From assembly GCA_018819005.1 (NCBI GenBank), contig JAHJQU010000161.1, positions 1 through 15,370 of the forward strand: a stretch of 15,370 nt of DNA, written 5' to 3'. The notes beneath the pieces were generated by a model that saw only the letters and a program-made list of their open reading frames with translations, was not told the origin of the DNA and did not search any database. Positions 1 through 5,614 of this stretch are shown piece after piece; position 1 is the first letter of the stretch; each line of letters opens with the position of its first letter. The stretch is from Pseudomonadota bacterium (GTDB lineage: Bacteria > Desulfobacterota > Desulfobacteria > Desulfobacterales > RPRI01). Made by a program: the position numbers and the translations under genes.

Positions 1-1162
1 CAAAACCTGTAAGCGCCTGAACAGGAATTGCTTTCCGCATCTCTTTTTCAACTCCTGACGGCGAAGTATAAGGTGTTGAACCAGTAAAATTCATTCCAAG
101 ATAAGAACTTACTGCCGTAGTACAAAGAAAAAGAGCTGTTAACTCCCATGTGTTTCCAACATCTTTCAAAGTAACTATAACAAAAAGGGCTGCTACTACG
201 CCCGTAATAGCGCCCTTGATAGAGAAAGCCTTTCCGGGAAGCCACGGTAAAACCGCAGGCACAAAAACAGCTCCCGCGAATATTCCGGCTGTATATGCCA
301 AAACCGCCATAATTCCCCTCGACCAGGCATCTTTTAAGGAAAATATTTCTGTTCCGATTCCGGATAAAAAGAACATTCCAAGTAATATAAAAAGTGTCGG
401 CTTTACAATAAATGAAAGCTCAACAGGAACAAGTACCAGGCGCTCCAATGCCGTGAATGTCACACGGCGCATTGATTCACCAGCCTTATTTCCGGCGTCT
501 AAAAAACTTTTTATGTCATTTGCGCGGATTGGCCCCCAGACAACCTTGAACCCGCTCCTTTTCTTCACATCTATTGCGGACACCCCCGTAGCCGAAAGCT
601 GGGGCAGAATAAGTTCCCTGTGGCTTACGATTTTATCAATACCTGAAGCCTTTACCCTTTTTACTACTTCCTCAGTTGAAAAAAGGCTTTTGCCTGCCGC
701 GCACCATACATTTATTCCGCGTGTGTCAAGTACAAGAATCCAGGCATCAACCGACGACAATTCCATGCGAAGAGTATCAAATGTCAGTTTATAATTCGCC
801 GTAACCAGAACTGGTGAATCTGCAGAAGGTCTGCCCGTGCAATAAATTCCAGGCGCAATGCTGTAAGAATTCCTGCCTATTCCGAACCTTGCCAAAATCG
901 ACATCGCGTGATCAGCCATAGAAAGTTTTGTCCTGATTTTTGGAACAGGGCCCACAGCCGTATCTATAAATTCTTCAACAAACCCGCATAGTTTATATCC
1001 TGGTCGGGCGAACCTGCTGCATTCGGGTCCCGGATGGGAACCACAGCAGGCTGCCTCCTCTTTTTTATTTTGCATAACGGGAGTGGAAACAAAAGGCTTC
1101 AGATGTGATACTCTGCCATAGAGCTCTTTTTTATCACTGTTACCGCAACAATTATTTTCCAT
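1..1162 (-). CDS. hgcA: HgcA, corrinoid protein of mercury methylation (C-terminus cut by window edge)
   Basis: HgcA passes a methyl group from its corrinoid to Hg(II), making methylmercury; it works with the ferredoxin-like HgcB. The frame is open from an ATG at 1162 to base 1, giving 387 residues. The family-defining cap-helix motif NVWCAAGK is at residues 151-158, so the proposed cobalt-ligand cysteine is Cys154. Around it are VTANYKLTFD (120-129) and WILVLDTRGI (141-150). A hydrophobic membrane domain follows (about 243-268, 283-305, 316-333, 341-357), then GMNFTGSTPYTSPSGVEKEM, typical of HgcA C-termini; only the last membrane segment appears to be missing. The N-terminus has extra cysteines (5, 6, 39, 40, 48). 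The start is supported by a GAGG Shine-Dalgarno just upstream. arsR lies 176 bp upstream on the same strand; hgcB is expected beyond base 1 but cannot be seen. Family assignment is close to certain; activity is inferred. Confidence 0.96.
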   Translation of the reverse strand, partial: MENNCCGNSDKKELYGRVSHLKPFVSTPVMQNKKEEAACCGSHPGPECSRFARPGYKLCGFVEEFIDTAVGPVPKIRTKLSMADHAMSILARFGIGRNSYSIAPGIYCTGRPSADSPVLVTANYKLTFDTLRMELSSVDAWILVLDTRGINVWCAAGKSLFSTEEVVKRVKASGIDKIVSHRELILPQLSATGVSAIDVKKRSGFKVVWGPIRANDIKSFLDAGNKAGESMRRVTFTALERLVLVPVELSFIVKPTLFILLGMFFLSGIGTEIFSLKDAWSRGIMAVLAYTAGIFAGAVFVPAVLPWLPGKAFSIKGAITGVVAALFVIVTLKDVGNTWELTALFLCTTAVSSYLGMNFTGSTPYTSPSGVEKEMRKAIPVQALTGF

Positions 1163-1257
1163 ATTTTCCTCATTTTTTATAATTGAGGCAATTAAACATG
1201 CCAATAGTGTGAGTGATATATTTTCAGTCTGATATCCAACACACATGAAATATCTGG

Positions 1258-1277
1258 ATTCCCGCTTCCGCGGGAAT
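1258..1277. repeat. Perfect 8-bp hairpin between arsR and hgcA (REP-like)
   Basis: ATTCCCGC and GCGGGAAT form a perfect 8-bp stem around a TTCC loop. There is no T-run on either side, so it does not look like an intrinsic terminator. It resembles the short GC-rich extragenic palindromes common in deltaproteobacterial genomes. It lies in the 176-bp gap of the arsR-hgcA pair and could affect mRNA stability or readthrough; that role is inferred. Confidence 0.6.
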
Positions 1278-1338
1278 GACAACTTTGACATATGTTGCGG
1301 AGTAATAATTTTTTAATTTTAACGTTATCACCCGCAAA

Positions 1339-1653
1339 CTACAAACCGGCAACCATTTTCTTGAAATCTTCAAGAACCTTCAAATCAATACAATAACAGG
1401 TGCAAAGTCCTTCAACCTCTCCCTTTATGAGTCCGGCCTCTTTAAGGCTTTTCAGGTGCTGGCTTACCGTTGACTGTGCAAGCGGAAGCATTTCGACTAT
1501 CTGCCCGCATATGCACCGGTTCTCCTCTTTCAGATACTTTAATATTTTCACCCTTGCAGGATGGCCGAGCGCCTTGCATATTTGAGCAAATGAATCCGTC
1601 TCCATAATATCTTTATTATCAGAAGAAACAGGATCAGCCGGTTTTTTATTCAT
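1339..1653 (-). CDS. ArsR/SmtB-family metal(loid)-responsive repressor upstream of hgcA
   Basis: A 104-residue winged-helix regulator of the ArsR/SmtB type, which represses promoters until a metal or metalloid thiolate binds. The core is visible: LGHPARVKILKYL (29-41), a recognition-helix region LAQSTVSQHLKSLKEAGLI (58-76), and a wing at about 78-90. Candidate thiol ligands are Cys47 and Cys49 in RCICG, which fall where classical ArsR carries ELCVCDL, and a second cluster CTCYC (Cys84, 86, 88) in the wing, plus Cys26. I start at ATG 1653 because AAGAAGGGG lies 5 bases upstream; a GTG two codons earlier is possible but sits in that Shine-Dalgarno. The palindrome at 1668-1691 overlaps its promoter, implying autorepression. 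Its position ahead of hgcA suggests control of mercury methylation. The inducer (Hg, As, or another thiophilic ion) cannot be told from sequence. Confidence 0.9.
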   Translation of the reverse strand: MNKKPADPVSSDNKDIMETDSFAQICKALGHPARVKILKYLKEENRCICGQIVEMLPLAQSTVSQHLKSLKEAGLIKGEVEGLCTCYCIDLKVLEDFKKMVAGL

Positions 1654-1667
1654 AATCACCCCTTCTT

Positions 1668-1712
1668 GTATATCGTTAATTTACGATATACGATACAAAT
1701 AATTCATGTCAA
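1668..1712 (-). promoter_or_regulatory. arsR promoter with overlapping ArsR-type operator palindrome
   Basis: GTATATCGTTAA (1668-1679) is followed directly by TTTACGATATAC (1680-1691), an inverted repeat matching at 11 of 12 positions. ACGATA recurs at 1691-adjacent spacing (1683-1688 and 1690-1695). On the minus strand TTGACA (1712-1707) and TATATC (1690-1685) are 16 bp apart, a reasonable sigma-70 promoter whose -10 lies in the palindrome. AT-rich dyads covering the -10 are typical ArsR/SmtB operators. The glycosyltransferase gene diverges from the other side. Confidence 0.7.
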
Positions 1713-1809
1713 GCTTTTTTTGTTGCTTTTTTTGTTCCTGCCGCTTGCTTACCGATCCTTTTCTGTGTGATAAAAGAAAAAGAGGGGTTGAGAGAAGAAC
1801 CATAAATAT

Positions 1810-2793
1810 ATGCGGGAAAAACTATTAATCATTCATCAGGGAGCAATAGGCGATATTGTCTCCATCTTTCCGGCGATTATAAGGCTTAAGGAAAAATTCC
1901 GCCGGATTGACGCCATATGCAAAAAAAGCATCGGCGAATTGGCTTCTTCCCTTAAATTAACAGATAAATTCTATCCTGTTGAAGCAGCATTTTTTTCATC
2001 CGTTTTTTCAGACAAAGCCGATCCCCGTATCGCAGATATTTTCCGGTCTTATGATGAAATAGTCCTTTTTTCATATTCACAGGAGCTTGAAAGTATAATC
2101 AGCGGCATGGTCAACAGGAAAATTTATCGCATACATCCCCGTCCCGATGCTTCTCTTGAAATTCATACATTAAATCATGTCTTGTACCATCTTGCTGAAA
2201 ACGGACTTATTCCTGATGCAAAATGGCCTGAAACAGATTATTTTGCGCGGCTATCGGAACAAAATGAGGCAACAAATCCTTATGACCGATTGAAAATATT
2301 GATACATCCGGGTTCTGGAAGCACAAGGAAAAATTGGCCGGTCTCAAATTTCATGGAAACATTTGAGAAATTCAGAACAGCCGGAATGAATCCGGAAATC
2401 ATATTCGGACCTGCCGAAAAGAATCTTTCTGAAATATTCGTCAGATACCTTCCGGCAGGAAGCAAGATCCATATACTGACGGATCTTTCGGATTTTATGA
2501 CAATGCTGAAACAATCCGACGGATTCATCGGAAACGATTCCGGCATAAGCCACCTTGCGGCATTTACAGGCATACCGACTGTCGTGATATTCGGACCATC
2601 AAGTCCAACAAGATGGAAACCCTTTGGACGCGCGGTTGAGTCTATCCGACCGGAAACCGATTGCAAGCCCTGTTTTGAAACCGGAGAAACAGACTGCAAA
2701 GAGATGAAATGCCTCGAGGGGATAACGCCGGAAATGGTGATTAACGCATTTTTAAAAATAAAGGGACTATCCGAAAACCGATATCCTGGATAG
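1810..2793 (+). CDS. Glycosyltransferase family 9 (heptosyltransferase-like)
   Basis: A 327-residue GT-B fold enzyme of family GT9, which includes the ADP-heptose:LPS heptosyltransferases that build the lipopolysaccharide core on the cytoplasmic face of the inner membrane. The N-terminal Rossmann half begins with IIHQGAIGDIVSIFPAI (residues 7-23), the acceptor-side GDxxxxxPxi signature. The C-terminal donor half has HPGSGSTRKNWP (166-177) and GNDSGISHLAAFTGIP (241-256), followed by FGPSSPTRWKPFG (261-273). The tail has the C-x2-C-x7-C-x4-C cluster (Cys285, 288, 296, 301) often seen in GT9 proteins. No signal peptide is visible. It stands alone, convergent with murI with only 9 bases between stop codons. 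The sugar and acceptor cannot be assigned, so waaC/waaF names are not used. Confidence 0.88.
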   Translation: MREKLLIIHQGAIGDIVSIFPAIIRLKEKFRRIDAICKKSIGELASSLKLTDKFYPVEAAFFSSVFSDKADPRIADIFRSYDEIVLFSYSQELESIISGMVNRKIYRIHPRPDASLEIHTLNHVLYHLAENGLIPDAKWPETDYFARLSEQNEATNPYDRLKILIHPGSGSTRKNWPVSNFMETFEKFRTAGMNPEIIFGPAEKNLSEIFVRYLPAGSKIHILTDLSDFMTMLKQSDGFIGNDSGISHLAAFTGIPTVVIFGPSSPTRWKPFGRAVESIRPETDCKPCFETGETDCKEMKCLEGITPEMVINAFLKIKGLSENRYPG

Positions 2794-2802
2794 TCACGAA
2801 TT

Positions 2803-3588
2803 TTATATCTTTACCTGCTCAAGCAGAACATTTTGCTTAAGTGTGACTCTTGCGGTTTTTGCAAACTGATCCGTTACATCCGATACAAAGATTCTTGATT
2901 TTCCGTTTTTACTCAACAGGCAATCAATATCGGGACGCTCTTTGAGAAACTTTTCCACCTTTCCGGCAACTCCAATTGAAGAATCAATTATATTTATCCT
3001 TTTTCCGATTTTCCGGTGAATCAACTCTTTTAAAAGCGGATAATGAGTGCATCCCAGAATCAGGGTATCGATCTGTCTAACTTTCAGGGGACGGAGATAT
3101 TTTCTTACTATCATCGCGGTTTCCGGCCTGTCTATCCATCCTTCTTCAACAAGAGGAACAAGAAGAGGACATGCAGCAGAATAGACCCTGGCGCCGGGAT
3201 TTAAAGCCTTAATCTTTTTTTCGTAAATGCCGCTTTTTACCGTTGCCCTTGTGCCTATCACTCCAATAGCCGCTTTTCTGGAAGACTCAAGCGCAAGCTC
3301 TACTGCCGGCGTGATAACCTCGAATACAGGAGCTTCAAATCTTTTTTCAACAATATCAAATGCTACGCTTGAAGCGGTGTTGCATGCCATGACAATTATC
3401 TTCGCGCCGTTATCGAGCAAAAAAGTCGTATCCTGAACGGCATACTCAATCACCGTTTCGGGGCTCTTGTTTCCGTAGGGGGTGCGGGCTGTATCCCCGA
3501 AATATATGATATCGTAGTCGGGAATTCTTTCCATTATTGCCTTAACAACCGTCAGTCCGCCGATTCCCGAATCAAAAATTCCGATCAT
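2803..3588 (-). CDS. murI: Glutamate racemase
   Basis: Converts L- to D-glutamate for peptidoglycan stem peptides, in the cytoplasm, without cofactor, using two cysteines. The 261-residue protein has the usual length. It begins MIGIFDSGIGGLTV (residues 1-14), with the Asp6-Ser7 pair of the active site, then FGDTARTPYG (30-39). The catalytic cysteines are Cys69 in ACNTAS and Cys180 in GCTHYPL. All signature residues are present. An AAGGTGA Shine-Dalgarno-like stretch lies about 10 bases upstream of the ATG. It is a single gene convergent with the glycosyltransferase. Confidence 0.96.
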   Translation of the reverse strand: MIGIFDSGIGGLTVVKAIMERIPDYDIIYFGDTARTPYGNKSPETVIEYAVQDTTFLLDNGAKIIVMACNTASSVAFDIVEKRFEAPVFEVITPAVELALESSRKAAIGVIGTRATVKSGIYEKKIKALNPGARVYSAACPLLVPLVEEGWIDRPETAMIVRKYLRPLKVRQIDTLILGCTHYPLLKELIHRKIGKRINIIDSSIGVAGKVEKFLKERPDIDCLLSKNGKSRIFVSDVTDQFAKTARVTLKQNVLLEQVKI

Positions 3589-3675
3589 CTCTTTTATATC
3601 ACCTTCAGACTTTTGTGTTGATTTATGTTTGATGGTTTCGTAGAAAGCACATCAATATTAAACAAGGGAATGCTC

Positions 3676-3960
3676 ATGAATCATAACCATAATCCATCCG
3701 GGATGGCCATGAATCAGAACATATTCAGAATAGGTCTTTCAGTCGAGACCATATCCATCTACCTTTTATGCTGTGGCTTCTCCGATGGTGGAGCCGTCAT
3801 ATCCACCAGAAATCTTCTCGGAGTATGGAACGGCACAAGAGAGGCTCTTTTCGACGGGATAAAAGAGCTGGAAAAAAGGAATATTCTTCTTAACATAATA
3901 TCCGGTGGAGAAGATAAAAATGTTTATAAGCTGCTGGAAAACAAAAGCTGGAAACTATGA
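3676..3960 (+). CDS. Small protein of unknown function, possibly winged-helix-like
   Basis: I do not recognise a named family. The chosen start is ATG 3676, which has AAGGGA six bases upstream; the frame is open from ATG 3625 but no ribosome site precedes that codon. The 94-residue product starts with a polar, Asn/His/Met-rich stretch. A helix-rich segment follows (about residues 17-72: SVETISIYLLCCGFSDGGAV, then ISTRNLLGVWNGTREALFDGI and KELEKRNIL), spaced as in small winged-helix DNA-binding proteins. That is a pattern impression only. The TGA stop at 3958-3960 directly abuts the dispersed repeat at 3962, and the bases TGAC before the repeat are the same as at the other copy, so the original C-terminus may have been longer. 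Confidence 0.6.
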   Translation: MNHNHNPSGMAMNQNIFRIGLSVETISIYLLCCGFSDGGAVISTRNLLGVWNGTREALFDGIKELEKRNILLNIISGGEDKNVYKLLENKSWKL

Positions 3961-3961
3961 C

Positions 3962-4108
3962 GGCTTAGTAAAAAGTCATTCTGCTGTGTTGCGCTTCATC
4001 TTTCGTCATTGCGGCGTACCAACAAGTACGCTTCATTCCTCAAGATTCGCGCGCCTTGCATAATGAGCTTTCTACTTTGCCGTCTGAATTTAGACTTTTT
4101 ACGAAACC
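3962..4108. repeat. 147-bp dispersed repeat, copy A, with inverted termini (MITE-like)
   Basis: Left end GGCTTAGTAAAAAGTC (3962-3977) and right end GACTTTTTACGAAACC (4093-4108) are inverted copies, 14 of 16 matching. The whole element aligns without gaps to 10468-10614, with 14 differences by eye, about 90% identity, mostly transitions. An inner hairpin GCGTAC/GTACGC is visible near 4013-4030. Open frames crossing it look spurious. It sits between the unknown small gene and the YkgJ-like gene, 12 bases past the latter's stop. Confidence 0.85.
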
Positions 4109-4120
4109 AGCAAGCTATGC

Positions 4121-4525
4121 TTAACCTGTTTTGGACAACTCCCTTGCAACACACTCTCTTACAAGATTTGCAGGCACATCCGTACGAATGCCGGGACACA
4201 TTCCGGCCATAACATACCAGTTATCCGTATCGGCCATAACACTTTTAATAAACGGCCATTGACGGCACATGCGCGGCTTAACGGAATGAATCGTGCACAT
4301 TTTGTCCCAGAACACACAATATTCGTCACTCCCCCGGGCAATTACAGGCTTTCCGCCTGACATTTCGCAATACTTCGATACAAAGCTTTCACGATCGGCA
4401 CTAATATACTCCGCTATTGCATCAATATCTTCATTTGTTACGAAAGTCCCTCCATAGCCTTTACAGCAATCGCCGCACATTGTGCATTTAAATATATCAT
4501 CCGGCTGAACCGCTTTAGACTGCAT
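4121..4525 (-). CDS. YkgJ-family cysteine-cluster protein (probable Fe-S/zinc binding)
   Basis: A 134-residue protein with the hallmark CxxCxxCC cluster near the N-terminus: Cys14, 17, 20 and 21 in KCTMCGDCC. More conserved-looking cysteines follow at 53, 70, 77, 87 and 110, in contexts such as SDEYCVFWD, CTIH and KPRMCRQWPF that are typical of this family. Family members are thought to bind an Fe-S cluster or zinc, and no enzymatic role is established. The gene begins inside the end of recR (11-bp overlap), so it is likely translationally coupled and the last gene of the dnaX-ybaB-recR operon. No membrane segment is apparent. Confidence 0.88.
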   Translation of the reverse strand: MQSKAVQPDDIFKCTMCGDCCKGYGGTFVTNEDIDAIAEYISADRESFVSKYCEMSGGKPVIARGSDEYCVFWDKMCTIHSVKPRMCRQWPFIKSVMADTDNWYVMAGMCPGIRTDVPANLVRECVARELSKTG

Positions 4526-5111
4526 GCCTGGTTTCCATGGCCCTTCTCAAAGTTACCCGATCCACATACTTAAGATCACCGCCTATCGGAACACCTGATG
4601 CTATTCGGGTGACTTTTACCGGATATTTTTCGATGCATTTAGCAATATAGGAAGCTGTTGATTCGCCCTCAACATTTGTGCCTGTTGCAAGTATAATTTC
4701 TTTGATTTTTCCTTCCCTTATTCTTTCTATAAGTTCCCTGATCCTTATATTATCAGGCCCGACACCATTCATGGGGGATAAAACCCCCGAGAGTATGTGA
4801 TAGAGCCCTTCAAAAGATCCTGACTTTTCTATTGCAACCATGTCTGCAGGCTGTTCAACTACACAGATAAGGGAAGTATTTCTGGACGGATCGCTGCAAA
4901 TATGACAGGTTTCTGTTTCACTCAATGCAAAGCAGAGACCGCATATCCTCACCTTTTGCCTTATATCCAGTATGCTGGCTGCAAGCTGTTCGGCTTCTTT
5001 AAGAGGGGAACGCAGGATATGCATTGCAAGGCGTTCGGCGGTTTTTTCTCCAACACCGGGAAGCTTTGCCAGATTTTTTATAAGATTCAGAATAGACAAG
5101 GGATAGTGCAT
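4515..5111 (-). CDS. recR: Recombination mediator RecR
   Basis: RecR, with RecF/RecO, loads RecA onto SSB-coated gaps during recombinational repair. The 198-residue product matches the family length when started at ATG 5111, which has GAGG about 6 bases upstream; the frame extends to 5165 but that reading runs into the repeat at 5130 and lacks family similarity. Visible features: helix-hairpin-helix LAKLPGVGEKTAERLAMHIL (14-33), a four-cysteine zinc site (Cys57, 60, 69, 72), and a Toprim domain from about 80 with VVEQPADM (84-91), ATGTNVEGEST (142-152) and the C-terminal RIASGVPIGGDLKYVDRVTL (169-188). It is preceded by ybaB, but separated from it by an unusual 180-bp gap holding a repeat element. 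Confidence 0.96.
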   Translation of the reverse strand: MHYPLSILNLIKNLAKLPGVGEKTAERLAMHILRSPLKEAEQLAASILDIRQKVRICGLCFALSETETCHICSDPSRNTSLICVVEQPADMVAIEKSGSFEGLYHILSGVLSPMNGVGPDNIRIRELIERIREGKIKEIILATGTNVEGESTASYIAKCIEKYPVKVTRIASGVPIGGDLKYVDRVTLRRAMETRHAV

Positions 5112-5129
5112 TAACGCCTCAAATATGAC

Positions 5130-5254
5130 AGCTTTGTAAAAAGTCAATTTTTCACACGAAGGCACAAAGACACAAAGAAAGGCCTATTGAAAACATTCAG
5201 ATTTTTCTTTATGTCCTCCGAGATCTTTGTGTGAGAACAACTTGTTACGAGTCC
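5130..5254. repeat. 125-bp repeat with similar ends but a different palindromic interior, within the dnaX-recR operon
   Basis: The left end AGCTTTGTAAAAAGTC (5130-5145) matches the left end of the 147-bp repeats at 14 of 16 positions. The right end TTACGAGTCC (5245-5254) resembles the right end of copy B (TTACGAGTTC). The interior is unrelated to copies A and B: an imperfect inverted repeat with arms 5149-5180 (CACACGAAGGCACAAAGACA region) and 5202-5237 (complementary CTTTGTGTGAGAA end). It fills most of the ybaB-recR gap and stops 18 bases before the recR start, so it must be transcribed as a long hairpin. I infer insertion of a non-autonomous element. Confidence 0.6.
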
Positions 5255-5291
5255 ATTAAGTATGTTCAGATGGGAAATTCCGCATAGAAAA

Positions 5292-5603
5292 TCACATAAG
5301 TCCCGGGATACTGATGCCTCCGGTTAACTTGCTCATCTCCTGGGAAACCATTTCCTGAGATTTAGACAGAGCATCATTAACAGCGGCTATAATAAGATCC
5401 TGAAGCATTTCCACGTCGTCAGGATCAACAACCTCTTTTTCTATCCGTATAGTAACGATCTGCTGTTTACCATTTGCCTGAACTTTAATCATGCCTCCCC
5501 CGGAAGTTGCTTCAACTGTTCTTAAAGCCAGCTCTTCCTGAAGTTTGACCATGCCGGCCTGTAGCTTCTGGGCCTGCTTCATCATGTTCCCGATTCCCTT
5601 CAT
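5292..5603 (-). CDS. ybaB: YbaB/EbfC-family nucleoid-associated protein
   Basis: A 103-residue DNA-binding protein of the YbaB/EbfC family: dimeric, non-specific nucleoid-associated proteins of still unclear function. It starts with the typical MKGIGNMMKQAQKLQ (1-15), has EATSGGGMIKV (32-42), and the family's VDPDDVEMLQDLIIAAVNDAL (59-79), ending GISIPGLM. The dnaX stop codon TAG is part of its TAGGAGG Shine-Dalgarno (5611-5617), with 11 bases between the genes, so translation is probably coupled. dnaX-ybaB-recR is a widely conserved gene order. Confidence 0.95.
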   Translation of the reverse strand: MKGIGNMMKQAQKLQAGMVKLQEELALRTVEATSGGGMIKVQANGKQQIVTIRIEKEVVDPDDVEMLQDLIIAAVNDALSKSQEMVSQEMSKLTGGISIPGLM

Positions 5604-5614
5604 CAGAATTCCTC

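Noticed and set aside
150..794. A 214-codon plus-strand open frame across the hgcA region
   Set aside because: It is antisense to hgcA, which has a diagnostic motif and family-wide similarity; the plus-strand product shows no domain and Ser/Pro/Thr-rich shadow composition.
1176..1204. A sigma-70-like promoter for hgcA on the minus strand (TTGGCA and TATAAA, 17 bp apart)
   Set aside because: Transcription would start within or after the GAGG ribosome site of hgcA at about 1169, leaving no usable leader. A real promoter is more likely further up or at arsR.
3996..4212. Overlapping open frames on both strands at the 147-bp repeat
   Set aside because: They run through the repeat and into the ykgJ-like gene in other frames; copy B shows no matching conserved frame or start.
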